DNA from: Verrucomicrobiota bacterium
GTDB lineage: Bacteria; Verrucomicrobiota; Verrucomicrobiia; Methylacidiphilales; Verrucolacustridaceae
Length of the DNA: 40,705 bases
Direction of reading: 5' to 3'
Assembly (NCBI GenBank): GCA_010028775.1
Contig: RHAF01000002.1
Span: 1 to 40,705, forward strand
The notes below the pieces were generated by a model that saw nothing but the letters and a program-made list of their open reading frames with translations, did not search any database and was not told the DNA's origin. Shown here one piece after another: positions 17,138-26,975 of the stretch. The position numbers and the translations under genes are program-made. The first letter of the stretch is position 1; the number at the start of each line of letters is the position of its first letter.

Positions 17138-18124
17138 CTAAGCTTTCATCTCCTTTTGGATCCAAGCGTACGTTTTTGCCAGCCCGTCTTTAAGCCTGGT
17201 GTCCGGCTCCCAACCCATCAATTTTTGGATCAAGCTGTTGTCACTGCTGCGTCCCCGAACGCCCTTGGGCGCCCCCAGGTTGTATTTCCTTTTGAGCTTT
17301 ACCCCCGCAATCTCCTCGGCGATGTCGACCAGTTGATTGATGGAGACCATTTCGGCGCTTCCCAGATTGATCGGCTCCCGGATGTCGCTGGCCATGATTT
17401 CGGTGGATCCCTTGATGCAGTCGTCAATGTACATGAAGCTGCGGGTCTGCTGCCCGTCACCCCAGATTTCAATCTCCCCGGTCTTTTTCTTCTGGGCCTC
17501 GATCACCTTGCGGCAAATAGCCGCCGGAGCCTTTTCCCTGCCCCCGTCGTACGTTCCGTGCGGGCCATACACGTTGTGGTAACGGACGATTCGGGTTTCC
17601 AGCTTGTAATCCTCCCGGAAATGCCGGCACATCCGCTCACTGAAGAGCTTTTCCCAGCCATACCCGTCCTCCGGCATCGCCGGATAGGCATCCCCTTCCT
17701 TGAGGCCGGGATTTTCCGTGGTGGTCTGTTTGTCCCCCGCATAAACGCAGGCCGAGGAGGCATAAAAAAACCGTTGGACCCCGACTTCCTTCGCCGCCAT
17801 CAGCAGATGGGTGTTGATGAGAACCGAAAGCATACATTCGGCCTTATGCAGCTCAATGAAGCCCATCCCGCCCATGTCGGCGGCCAGATTGTAAATCCAC
17901 TCCATCCCCTGGGCCGCCTTCCGGCATGCCCCAATCTCCCTTAAGTCCAGTTGTTGGTTGTCCACATCCTCAAACTTCTGATACCACTCGCCCAAAGGCT
18001 TGAGGTCCACGGCCCGGATATTCTTGACCCCCTGACGATGCAGATGAGCCACGAGGTGCCCACCAATGAAGCCTCCCGCCCCGGCGACCAGAATGGAGGA
18101 TTTGGGATGAGCCGCGCTTGCCAT
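17138..18124 (-). CDS. GDP-mannose 3,5-epimerase-like extended SDR
   Basis: AGAGGFIGGHL; AADMGGMGFIE; FFYASSACVYAGDKQT; DGYGWEKLFSERMCRHF; YHNVYGPHGTYDGGREKAPAAICRK; WGDGQQTRSFMYIDDC; PKGVRGRSSDNSLI. Recalled plant GME shares these blocks almost verbatim. Confidence 0.88.
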   Translation of the reverse strand: MASAAHPKSSILVAGAGGFIGGHLVAHLHRQGVKNIRAVDLKPLGEWYQKFEDVDNQQLDLREIGACRKAAQGMEWIYNLAADMGGMGFIELHKAECMLSVLINTHLLMAAKEVGVQRFFYASSACVYAGDKQTTTENPGLKEGDAYPAMPEDGYGWEKLFSERMCRHFREDYKLETRIVRYHNVYGPHGTYDGGREKAPAAICRKVIEAQKKKTGEIEIWGDGQQTRSFMYIDDCIKGSTEIMASDIREPINLGSAEMVSINQLVDIAEEIAGVKLKRKYNLGAPKGVRGRSSDNSLIQKLMGWEPDTRLKDGLAKTYAWIQKEMKA

Positions 18125-18138
18125 CGAAAAACGCTATT

Positions 18139-19014
18139 TCAATTAGGTTTTTTTCTCAAGGCCTGATCCGGCGCTTTTTTCCAGCGGCTCCGTCCCGCCC
18201 AAAAAAGGCTCGGACGGATTGCGTCATGCCTCCGCCGGCCAACCGAAGCGGGAGAATAGATCGCATAGGAAAACGGTCGCACCGCCAAACCCCCACGGAG
18301 CAAAATTCGCAGCCCATAGGAGGCCAACAGACAGGGGTAGAAAATCCTCACGAGGTTGGGAGCGGCTTTTTGGCGCCGGGCGACCTCTTCCGGCTTGGCT
18401 CGCAGATACAGGTTTTCCCCGTGATCGGAAAAAACGGAGAGAAATTCCGGCAAAACTCCAAAACGGGTTCCCCGTTGCAGGAGGTTGAGGACAAAAAAAA
18501 GATCCCCAAAGATTTTCCACCGGACATCAAAGCGAACATCCGGGTTTGCCCAAAGGCTGCGCCGAAAAAAAAGGGATGAGGTCACCACCGGAAACCTTAC
18601 CCAGGTGCCCCATTTTCCGGGGACTAAACCCAAGCGGTGGCAGAGATAATTTCCCCGGCCATCCACCACCACCGTATCGCCCACGCAGGCCTGGATTTGG
18701 GGATTTCTTTCGAAGAATTTCACCACTTTCTCAAGGGCTCCCGGCAGGTACTGTTCGTCACAGTTCAAGTAAGCCAAAATTTCTCCCTGGGCCCGGTCGA
18801 ATCCCCGGTTGACCGCATCGTACATCCCCTCGTCCTTTTCGAAAAAAGCCCTGACCCGGGCCTCTTTTTTCAGCCAATCAGCCGTGCCGTCGGTGGAACA
18901 GGCATCCTGCACAATATGCTCCTGCAAGGCTTGCCCCTGGTCCGCGACCGACTCCACGCAAAGCTTTAGCCAATCGGAGTTTTGGAAGCTGGGTGTGATC
19001 ACCGAAACCTTCAT
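18139..19014 (-). CDS. Glycosyltransferase family 2
   Basis: MKVSVITPSFQNSDWLKLCVESVADQ...HIVQDACSTDGTADWL...DEGMYDAVNRGFDRAQGEILAYLNCDEQYLPGALEKV. Confidence 0.88.
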   Translation of the reverse strand: MKVSVITPSFQNSDWLKLCVESVADQGQALQEHIVQDACSTDGTADWLKKEARVRAFFEKDEGMYDAVNRGFDRAQGEILAYLNCDEQYLPGALEKVVKFFERNPQIQACVGDTVVVDGRGNYLCHRLGLVPGKWGTWVRFPVVTSSLFFRRSLWANPDVRFDVRWKIFGDLFFVLNLLQRGTRFGVLPEFLSVFSDHGENLYLRAKPEEVARRQKAAPNLVRIFYPCLLASYGLRILLRGGLAVRPFSYAIYSPASVGRRRHDAIRPSLFWAGRSRWKKAPDQALRKKPN

Positions 19015-19166
19015 GAAGCTTTTGTATCCGCCGGAAGAGCGAAAGCCAGCACCGAGCCCCTTTCCATCCGGAAAATGCCTTTTTTCCACCATCAATCAAC
19101 TTACGATAAGACGATGCCCTCCCCGAAAGCTTCTTTCTTGGACCCACGGACGCCCTCCACACATCC

Positions 19167-20090
19167 ATGGGATTGGGCAAACCCATGAAATGGTGGATGA
19201 AAATCGGGGCCTTCAAGGCGCTTTCCCTGACTCCGGGGGGTTCCGCCCTCTATCGGTGGTTTCAGGAAAATATCACCGGCTCTCTTGTCCCCACTTCGGA
19301 AAGGGTTGCACAAAAGATCGATGTTGGCCTTCGATATTACCGCTTTTTGCAATCGGCCCAAGCCGAGACTCTTCTAAGCAACGGCCGTCACGTGGACATC
19401 GGATCCGGTTGGCATCCCACCATCCCCCTTCTTTTTTATTGCTTGGGCTGTCATGCGCAGACTCTGGCGGACGTGGTTCCCGTGATGACCGGCAAAACTG
19501 CCAGCCAAACCTCCGCCACCTTTGGAAAGATTGTCCTCGCCGGCCGCTATCCGGAACTCCAAGCCGAGCGTCTGGCTCGGCTTGGCACCCTCTCCTGGAA
19601 AGATTGGCCCCCCCGGGAGCTGGGCTGGGAGTATCGTGCTCCCTACATGGGTTGGCTGGCAGAACAGTCCTCCGCCTTGGATTTGGCCACTTCGACCCAG
19701 GCCCTGCTGCATGTTCCGCCCGGCGTGCTTTCTTCTGTTTTTCGCCTCGTTCATCAATCCCTAAAGCCCGGGGGATTCTTTTTGGCGACGGTTCACCTGC
19801 GTGATCTTTTTGCCGACACCGACCCCGGCATCACTCCCTACAACCACCTCCGCTTTTCTCCCTGGGTTTGGGATCGCTTGGTTTGTTCCCCCCTGATGTC
19901 CTACAATCGGCTCAAAGCATCCGACTATCGCCACCTCCTGCTCGAAGCCGGCTTCAAAATCAGGGAATTCCAGGTGGATCCGGGCCAGCCAGATCTTCTT
20001 GAAAAAATCCAAATCCACCCATGTTTCCGCTCCTATTCTCAAGAGGATTTGTCCGCTTTCCACCTCTTTTGGGCGGCGCAAAAGTCATGA
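19167..20090 (+). CDS. Class I SAM-dependent methyltransferase-like protein
   Basis: VDIGSGWHPTIPLLFYCLG motif I-like; LDLATSTQALLHV; SLKPGGFFLATV. Confidence 0.75.
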   Translation: MGLGKPMKWWMKIGAFKALSLTPGGSALYRWFQENITGSLVPTSERVAQKIDVGLRYYRFLQSAQAETLLSNGRHVDIGSGWHPTIPLLFYCLGCHAQTLADVVPVMTGKTASQTSATFGKIVLAGRYPELQAERLARLGTLSWKDWPPRELGWEYRAPYMGWLAEQSSALDLATSTQALLHVPPGVLSSVFRLVHQSLKPGGFFLATVHLRDLFADTDPGITPYNHLRFSPWVWDRLVCSPLMSYNRLKASDYRHLLLEAGFKIREFQVDPGQPDLLEKIQIHPCFRSYSQEDLSAFHLFWAAQKS

Positions 20091-20845
20091 TCACGATCCT
20101 AACCTATCACGACATCTTACCCGAGCTGGGCCCCCAACATTACTCCGTCACCGTCCGTCGATTGGAGGAGCATCTCGATGTTCTTCGTTGCTCCGGCATG
20201 ATTCCGGTCGACCCAAGCCTGCTTCCCACGCCCGACCGGATCGGTAGCGCTTCCTTTTTTCTGACGTTCGATGACGGCCACGAACTGCATGCCAAACTAA
20301 CCGCCCCTCTCTTGGCAGAACACGGGATCCGGGGAATATTTTTTGTTCCGTCCCAACGACTGAACCGGCCCGGTTTCCTGAAAACAGCCGACATCCAAAC
20401 CATGTCGGAAGCAGGCCACCTGTTCGGCCTTCATGGCCACCTCCACCGCCGTTTGGACAAGTTGAATCCGAAGGAGCTTGAGAGTGACTTTTCCGCCTCG
20501 ATCCAAACCTTTCGAAGCATCATCGGCCAAACTCCTTGGATTTTCGCCCCGGTGGGGGGATACCTTTCTCCCGTGCTCCGAACGGCAGCGTTCTCCCAAG
20601 GGATCCGGTGCCTTCGAACCATGCGTTGGGGCTTGAACCACCATCCCGATCCCATGAACTTGGAGACCATTCCCGTCCACCGGGATTTTCTCCCTCAAAC
20701 CTTGGAGACAATCTTGGAGGCGGGACGGTTTGGTGGAGGGTACCGGATCAAGGAAATCCTCAAGCATGCGTTACCGGACAACCTCTACAAAGTTCTGCGG
20801 GAAAGGCTTTCTCGAGCTAACCAATCCCCCAGCCTAGGATCCTAA
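20087..20845 (+). CDS. Polysaccharide deacetylase (NodB-like)
   Basis: MITILTYHDILPE; FFLTFDDGHELHAKLTAPLLAEHGIRGIFFV; FGLHGHLHRRLDKL; IFAPVGGYLSPVLRTAA; ATGA overlap with upstream gene. Confidence 0.88.
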   Translation: MITILTYHDILPELGPQHYSVTVRRLEEHLDVLRCSGMIPVDPSLLPTPDRIGSASFFLTFDDGHELHAKLTAPLLAEHGIRGIFFVPSQRLNRPGFLKTADIQTMSEAGHLFGLHGHLHRRLDKLNPKELESDFSASIQTFRSIIGQTPWIFAPVGGYLSPVLRTAAFSQGIRCLRTMRWGLNHHPDPMNLETIPVHRDFLPQTLETILEAGRFGGGYRIKEILKHALPDNLYKVLRERLSRANQSPSLGS

Positions 20846-20846
20846 C

Positions 20847-22166
20847 ATGCCTGAAACCTTGATTCTGGGAGCCGGCCTTACCGGTTTGTCATGCGCCTAC
20901 CATCTTCGCCGGCCCCACCAACTGTTGGAGAAAGAAGCCGAGCCCGGCGGGGTGGTTCGAACCCACGTCCGGGGCGACGGGTTTCTCTGTGACGGCACGG
21001 GGCACTGGTTGCATTTGCGCAACCCCGGCATGCGTGCTTTGGTGGAAAAACTCCTGCCTGGTCAGTTGATCGAGTATGAAAGAAAGGCGGTCATTCATCT
21101 TCAGGGAAAATTCACCCCCTTTCCGTTTCAGGCGAACACCGCTGGCCTGCCTGCACAAACCGTGCTCGACTGTCTGCTCGGGCTTCTGCAGGCCCGCCAC
21201 CCTGAGGATTTCGGCCGCACGGCTCCCTCGGCCCCCCCGCGAAATTTTCGGGAAAGCCTGGAACGGATGTTCGGCGAGGGTATCTGCCGGCACTTTATGA
21301 TTCCCTACAACGAAAAACTTTTGGGGGTAAAGCTTGAAGAGATTTCCACGGACTATGCGGACCGCTTCATCCCCAAGCCCTCCCTGGAGGACGTCATCAA
21401 GGGTGCCTTGGGCTTCTCCCGCGAATCTCTTGGATATAACGCCAAATTCGTATACCCCCGGGAGGAGGGCATCAGCGCTCTGCCCAAAGCCCTCGCCCGG
21501 GCCCTGCCCACTCCACCTCGGTACCAAACCAGCGTCACCAAGATTCACCTTGGCTCACAAACCGCCGTGCTGGCTTCGGGAGAAAAGGTCTCTTTTCGCC
21601 ATCTCCTCAACACCATGCCCTTGGTGGATTTTCTCCGACTGGTCGAGGATCTGTCCCCCAAGGGGCGTGAGGCCGCCGCCCGGCTTCGGGCCGCCACCGT
21701 CCACTACTACGATATCGGGGTTCGTGGCCAAGGCACGCCGCGCAGCCATTACCACTGGGTCTACTTTCCCGAACCGGATTTTATCTTTTATCGCGTTGGC
21801 TCCTACTCGGCGGTTCATCCTTCCGCCGCCCCACCGGGTTGTCGGAGTTACTACGTGGAAATGTCGGGAGGCGTGGATCCCTGGCTAAAAAAACCCGCCG
21901 AGCTTCAGGCCCGGGTTTTGCAAGACCTCCGCAAAGCCGAAATTCTTTCCGGCGGGGACGAGATTCTCTTCATGGAACTTTGCCGCATTCCGCACGCCTA
22001 CGTTCTTTTTGATCCCCACTACCTCACCTCCCGCCAAATCGTGGAGGAAGAATTGGCGTCCCACGGGGTGAAGATCGCCGGTCGTTGGGGCGGTTGGAAT
22101 TACGGAGGCATGGAGGATGCTTTGCTGGAGGGCCAAGCGGCGGCGGAAAGCTGGAACTCCTCCTAA
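20847..22166 (+). CDS. FAD/NAD(P)-binding amine-oxidase-type oxidoreductase (protoporphyrinogen oxidase / UDP-galactopyranose mutase-like)
   Basis: LILGAGLTGLSCAYHL dinucleotide fold; EKEAEPGGVVRTH; GTGHWLHLRNPG; C-term GRWGGWNYGGMEDALLEGQAAAE. Confidence 0.82.
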   Translation: MPETLILGAGLTGLSCAYHLRRPHQLLEKEAEPGGVVRTHVRGDGFLCDGTGHWLHLRNPGMRALVEKLLPGQLIEYERKAVIHLQGKFTPFPFQANTAGLPAQTVLDCLLGLLQARHPEDFGRTAPSAPPRNFRESLERMFGEGICRHFMIPYNEKLLGVKLEEISTDYADRFIPKPSLEDVIKGALGFSRESLGYNAKFVYPREEGISALPKALARALPTPPRYQTSVTKIHLGSQTAVLASGEKVSFRHLLNTMPLVDFLRLVEDLSPKGREAAARLRAATVHYYDIGVRGQGTPRSHYHWVYFPEPDFIFYRVGSYSAVHPSAAPPGCRSYYVEMSGGVDPWLKKPAELQARVLQDLRKAEILSGGDEILFMELCRIPHAYVLFDPHYLTSRQIVEEELASHGVKIAGRWGGWNYGGMEDALLEGQAAAESWNSS

Positions 22167-22181
22167 TACGGGTTTTCCGAA

Positions 22182-23006
22182 ATGAAGCGGCCAACGTTTG
22201 ATCCGGTTGCCTGCCGGAAGTTATATGCCGACCGCCTGGAGCAGGATCTACGCTCCTTCCAGCCGTTTCTGGCTTATGAGGCTCGCATGGAATTTTATGT
22301 GCGGCTGACGGCCCAAGCGAACCCGTTAGCCCCGGGGAAATTCCTTGTAGACCTGGGTTGTGGCTTGTCTTTGTTCGGCCTTCTTTGCCGGATGTACGGT
22401 CCGGAGGTTGCTTGCGTGGACGACTTTGGAGGCGGCGGGGGCATTGCTTCGGGTGGCGTCAACGTCCTTCCTCCCGTGCTCGAATGGGCAAGAACCACTC
22501 ACGGGATCAAGGTGCATTCCATGGATTTTATTGAACAACCGCTGCCCTTTGGTTCGGGCACGGTGGATTGGGTCACCTGTTTTCATAGCCTGGAGCATTG
22601 GCACCACTCGCCTCGCCGCCTCTTCTCGGAAATCCTGCGAATCCTCAAACCCGGGGGAAGCCTGATCCTCGCCACGCCCAATGCAGCCAATTTGCGCAAA
22701 CGCCTTTTTCTTCTTTGGGGAAAAAGCAATTTTCCGGAGTTGCAGGAATGGTACCGAGAGGGCGACCCGGTTTTTCGCGGCCACGTTCGGGAGCCGGTTT
22801 TGCAGGATTTGGAAGACTTGATGCAGTGGAATGGCTTGCGCGTGACGGATCGGCAGGGGCGCAATTTTATCGGGGGAGACAGCCTCGCCCTCTCCTTCCT
22901 CCCCAAGCCCATCGTCCACTTCCTGGCCCGATCCTCCGAGGGCTTTCTACAACTTTTCCCCACCCTCTGCTCGGATCTCCATGTGGTCGGGCAAAAACCC
23001 AGATGA
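22182..23006 (+). CDS. Class I SAM-dependent methyltransferase
   Basis: VDLGCGLSLFGLLCRMYGPEVACVDDF; WVTCFHSLEHWHHSPRRLFSEILRILKPGGSLILATPN. Confidence 0.88.
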   Translation: MKRPTFDPVACRKLYADRLEQDLRSFQPFLAYEARMEFYVRLTAQANPLAPGKFLVDLGCGLSLFGLLCRMYGPEVACVDDFGGGGGIASGGVNVLPPVLEWARTTHGIKVHSMDFIEQPLPFGSGTVDWVTCFHSLEHWHHSPRRLFSEILRILKPGGSLILATPNAANLRKRLFLLWGKSNFPELQEWYREGDPVFRGHVREPVLQDLEDLMQWNGLRVTDRQGRNFIGGDSLALSFLPKPIVHFLARSSEGFLQLFPTLCSDLHVVGQKPR

Positions 23007-24196
23007 GCAACCGCATCCTCATGGTGGCGTATGCCTGCGGACCGGAGAGCACTGGTGAACATTGGCTGGGATGGGGTTGGGCCAGGGAGGCCGCCCGCCT
23101 CGGCCACGTCCATCTGATCACCACCCCGAAATACCAGGACTCCGTCTCCGCCCATGCGAAAGAGTTGGACATGACTTGCGACTTCATTGCCCCGGAAGGC
23201 CCCGAGGGCTGGGGCCGGAAACTGTCATGGCAAAAGCGGGTCTATCAACAGGCTCAAAGGCTTCATGCTCTCCATCCTTTTCAGCTAACTCATCAAACCA
23301 CCTTCCACACGTTCCGGGTTCCTTTTCTTTGCGCCAGTTTGGGAATTCCCTCCGTTTGGGGGCCAATTGCGGGAGGTGAATCTGTCCCCCCGAATTTCTA
23401 TTCCGTTCTGGGGAAAGCGCGTTGGGGAGAGCTCTTGCGTGCTTGGACAAACCGCTTTTGCCTCCAACTTCGCACCGTCCGCCAGTCCCTGAACCAGGCG
23501 ACCAAAATCTATGTGTCCAACCGGACCACCCTTCAATTTCTTCCCAACAGGGTACATCCGAAGTGTGAGGTGGTTCCCCCGAATGCCCTAGAGGGTCCAC
23601 TGCCCCCTTGGCCAGGGCCCTCGTCCAAACGCCAATCCCAGCAACCCTTCCGCCTGCTTTATGTCGGCAATTGTGTGGCCACCCGGGCTCTTCCCCTGGT
23701 TTTTTCCGCCCTGAAAATGTCTCCTTCTGGCACCGTCCATCTCAAGATTGTGGGTGGTGGACCCGCCCTTCCGGAATGGAAAAAGGAAGTAACCCGTATG
23801 GGTCTTTCCCACGCGGTCGAAATTCTTGGCCCCCAGCCAAAGGATTCCTTGGGACACTTTTATCAGGAAGCAGATCTGTTCGTCTTTCCGGCCCTGAGGG
23901 ATAGCGGAGGATCCGCCCTTCTCGAGGCGATGGCCCGCGGCCTCCCGGTTCTCTGTTTCGCCTGGGGGGGGCCGGGCGAGATGGTGGATTCGCAAACCGG
24001 GATGATAATTCCGCTGGATCACCCCCACGCCACCATCAGGGAAATCGCCGACGCTATAAAAAAACTTCGCCACGATCCGGGTTTCGGCACGGCCATGGCC
24101 CAACGCGCGCGGGAAAGAATTCAGCACAGGTTTTCCTGGAGCTTCAAGGCCTCTCTTCTGAAAAACACCTACTCCCTGCTGATGTCCCCGTCATGA
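23003..24196 (+). CDS. Glycosyltransferase family 4
   Basis: ATG 23003 in ATGA overlap; RILMVAYACGPESTGEHWLGWGWAREAARLG; RLLYVGN; DLFVFPALRDSGGSALLEAMARGLPVLCFAWGGPGEMVD. Confidence 0.9.
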   Translation: MSNRILMVAYACGPESTGEHWLGWGWAREAARLGHVHLITTPKYQDSVSAHAKELDMTCDFIAPEGPEGWGRKLSWQKRVYQQAQRLHALHPFQLTHQTTFHTFRVPFLCASLGIPSVWGPIAGGESVPPNFYSVLGKARWGELLRAWTNRFCLQLRTVRQSLNQATKIYVSNRTTLQFLPNRVHPKCEVVPPNALEGPLPPWPGPSSKRQSQQPFRLLYVGNCVATRALPLVFSALKMSPSGTVHLKIVGGGPALPEWKKEVTRMGLSHAVEILGPQPKDSLGHFYQEADLFVFPALRDSGGSALLEAMARGLPVLCFAWGGPGEMVDSQTGMIIPLDHPHATIREIADAIKKLRHDPGFGTAMAQRARERIQHRFSWSFKASLLKNTYSLLMSPS

Positions 24197-25908
24197 AAGC
24201 CGGCCGATCCGCGTTTCTACACCTGCTGGTTCAGGAGTTGGACCGCACAGGCATTTCCTGGTGTTGCCTGCGCAACCATCTGGAATTTTTTGAGGACAGC
24301 CGTTCCGACGTGGATCTGATGATCCTGCCGGAGGATCAGACTCTTTTTGAAAGAACCCTGGATCAGGTCGCCCGCCAAAGCGGCGCCGACCTCCTGCAAA
24401 AAGCCTCCTATCTGAACCAGTCCCGCACTTATTTGACCCCAGCCGGCGAATGGGTACGGGTTGATTACGAAACCGAGGTTCGCTGGGGGATTTTCCCGGT
24501 GCTCACGGCCCGCGAAGTTCTGCACCGCAGGATCCGGGAAAAAAATATTTGGCTCGCCAGCCCGGCGGACGAATCGGTGATTTTGTGGATTGCCTCGCTG
24601 TTCCGCGGCCAAATCAGCGACCGCTACCGGGTCCGTTTGGCGGAATTGGTCCCTGGGGTCGAAAGGCAGCCAATCCATCGACGCATTTTTCATCGCACAT
24701 TCGGCGGGTTGGGCTGGTCCCTGCTTTCTTGGCAGCGACTCCTTGCCGATCATAATTTCAAAGGATTGACGTGGATCGATTTCAAGCTTGCTCTTTGGAC
24801 CCAACCCTTGTTTGCCGCAGGGAAATTCATCCTGCTGGTAAAATATCTTTTCCGGGATATCGGCCGTCTCTGGACCCGGTTACAATCACCCCCGGGAATC
24901 GTGATCCAAATCGATTCGGAGACTTGGACCAAAGCCGATTCGCTTGAATATTTATGGAGGCTTGACCCGGTATTTCCGATTGCCAAGTCCCTCCAATGGA
25001 ATCAATTAGCCCCGACGAAATATTTCTCAACCCTCGGGATTCATTTTAAGCTTTTCCGAACTCTCTTCAAGGGCGGGGTCATTCTAGTTTTTTCTTCGAA
25101 AGAGAAACTTTTTTTGCCAGCGCACTTCCCGCGCCGGTTTTTCCTCCGTTCTGTGGATAAAAGCCATTGGGTCGGCGCCAGTGCTTTGTCCGGAAGAATG
25201 GTGAACAGTCGCAACCCCAACCCCATTCATGCTTGTTTCGATCTCCTGACTGCCTTATTGGCCCTAACCCCTCCCGCGCCGGCAAACAGGAAGGCCCTGT
25301 TTTGCGTTCTTCTCGGCTTGGATGGCTCCGGCAAAACCACCCTGGCCCGCTCCTTGGCCACTTCGGCCCCTGCGGAACTTGGGGTGTTTTATTACCGTCA
25401 CTTTCTCCCCAAAACCAGGGACGACATTGAATTTCCCTGGCCCCGCCAGATCGCGGAACCCAAGAAAGCACAAATCCATCCAGGGCCGGTTTCTGCCCTT
25501 GTTTCTTTTTTTCGTTTGCTCCGCAACACCTCGCGCGCCTTTCTCTCCCGCTGGGGCTGGCGGGGAACCCTGGGAGTAAAGGGGGCGGTGGTGCTGGTGG
25601 ACCGCTATCTTTACAATTATCTACTGGATCCTGCCTCCGTGGCTTACGCCGGATCCGCAGCCCTGGCCCGCTTGGCTCTGCGCTGGGCTCCGCGGCCCGA
25701 TATCATCTTCGTTCTAGAGGCTTCTGCCTCTCTGCTGACCCAGCGCAAAGGCGAACTCTCATCACGGGAAATCGAGGAGCAGTCGATCCGACTACATGAC
25801 ATGCCCCTTCATGCCCGAAAAGTAGTTCGTTTGGACGGCTCCCTTTCCCCTGAAATACTGGCACGCCAATGCTGCCAGGAAATCCGCGATGCTATCGGTT
25901 GGGATTGA
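24193..25908 (+). CDS. Fusion: N-terminal nucleotidyltransferase-like domain + C-terminal thymidylate-kinase-like P-loop domain
   Basis: N-term WCCLRNHLEFFEDSRSDVDLMILPED; C-term FCVLLGLDGSGKTTLARSLATS (Walker A), VVLVDRYLYNYLLDPASV (DRY-like); ATGA overlap with upstream gene. Confidence 0.75.
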   Translation: MKAGRSAFLHLLVQELDRTGISWCCLRNHLEFFEDSRSDVDLMILPEDQTLFERTLDQVARQSGADLLQKASYLNQSRTYLTPAGEWVRVDYETEVRWGIFPVLTAREVLHRRIREKNIWLASPADESVILWIASLFRGQISDRYRVRLAELVPGVERQPIHRRIFHRTFGGLGWSLLSWQRLLADHNFKGLTWIDFKLALWTQPLFAAGKFILLVKYLFRDIGRLWTRLQSPPGIVIQIDSETWTKADSLEYLWRLDPVFPIAKSLQWNQLAPTKYFSTLGIHFKLFRTLFKGGVILVFSSKEKLFLPAHFPRRFFLRSVDKSHWVGASALSGRMVNSRNPNPIHACFDLLTALLALTPPAPANRKALFCVLLGLDGSGKTTLARSLATSAPAELGVFYYRHFLPKTRDDIEFPWPRQIAEPKKAQIHPGPVSALVSFFRLLRNTSRAFLSRWGWRGTLGVKGAVVLVDRYLYNYLLDPASVAYAGSAALARLALRWAPRPDIIFVLEASASLLTQRKGELSSREIEEQSIRLHDMPLHARKVVRLDGSLSPEILARQCCQEIRDAIGWD

Positions 25909-26974
25909 GGGCGGCATCCTGACCCGACTTTCGCCTCGCGAATCCCTTTTTTTGCGACAAGATAATTTCGTGATCGACTCGCGGGTCCTTGCGGATTTTC
26001 TGGAATGTTCCGGGGCCAGAAGGGGAGATTACTATCTTTTGGTGGGACGGGGTCGGATCCTTGCCGCACTTCCCCGGGAACCGGAAGCGTTTCTCCGCAC
26101 CCTATCTCTTTACCGCCCCCAAAAACCGGCGGCACGCCTGTGGACCGCCTGGATTCGCCTCTTGGCCCACGCCCGGGTGCAGGGAGGGTTTCTTCCCTCC
26201 TGGACCTGGTCGGGGGCGAAAGAACCCACCTTACCTGCCCCAGGAATTCTTCTGGGAAATCCCGCTCACCCCTCCAGGCGCTGTCTTTTTGTCCTACGGC
26301 AGGGAGGAAAGTGGGTGGTGGAGAAGTTTTATCCCGGCACGGTGGTGCCAAAGGTTTTGGAGAGGGAAAAAGTTCTTTTGCAGGCCGCTCTTGGCTTGGG
26401 AGACCACGCCCCAGCTGTACTCGGCCTGAACCCCATGGGTAAAGGCTGGGCTTTGCGAACCGAATTTTTGGAGGCGAGCAATCGAAAGCCCGCTTGGCCC
26501 GAAGCTCTCACCCTCCTGCAAGCGTGGCTTCTTCCTCTTCCATTCCGACCCTTGGCGGATTTTCCTTTAGCCGCCAAATTGCCCGATAAGATTCTTTCCC
26601 GCTTTCCTGCCGGGCCCGGCATCCGTTTGCGCCCCTGCCTCCGCCATGGCGATTTTGCCCCATGGAATCTTTTGCCCTGCCGGGAACGAGGCTTGATCGC
26701 CGTGGACTGGGAAGAAGGCCACGAGGAAGACGCTCCGGGATTTGACCTGATCCACTATCTTCTTCAAGAGGAGTTTCTTGTTCATCGCTCCCCGTTCCCC
26801 ATCGCCAAAGACCGGATTCTCGAACGGCTGCAAAACACTTGGACCGCTGAATATCTCGCCGCCTGCGGTTGGCACGGTGCCGAAAATATTCTTTGGGAGC
26901 TGGCTTTGGCCCTCGAGATTTCCGCCCGAAAAGAAATCGCCGACTGGGTCTCCTCTGTATCAGGCGGGTGCTGA
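25889..26974 (+). CDS. Aminoglycoside-phosphotransferase-like (APH) kinase
   Basis: CLRHGDFAPWNLLPCRERGLIAVDWEEGHEEDAPGFDLIHYLLQE (HGDxxxxN and D motifs); 20-nt overlap with upstream gene. Confidence 0.75.
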   Translation: MLSVGIEGGILTRLSPRESLFLRQDNFVIDSRVLADFLECSGARRGDYYLLVGRGRILAALPREPEAFLRTLSLYRPQKPAARLWTAWIRLLAHARVQGGFLPSWTWSGAKEPTLPAPGILLGNPAHPSRRCLFVLRQGGKWVVEKFYPGTVVPKVLEREKVLLQAALGLGDHAPAVLGLNPMGKGWALRTEFLEASNRKPAWPEALTLLQAWLLPLPFRPLADFPLAAKLPDKILSRFPAGPGIRLRPCLRHGDFAPWNLLPCRERGLIAVDWEEGHEEDAPGFDLIHYLLQEEFLVHRSPFPIAKDRILERLQNTWTAEYLAACGWHGAENILWELALALEISARKEIADWVSSVSGGC

Positions 26975-26975
26975 T

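Noticed and set aside
22598-23002. N-terminal extension of the GT4 ORF (22598..24196)
   Set aside because: Out-of-frame translation of the upstream methyltransferase gene; the GT4 start fits ATG 23003 with ATGA coupling.
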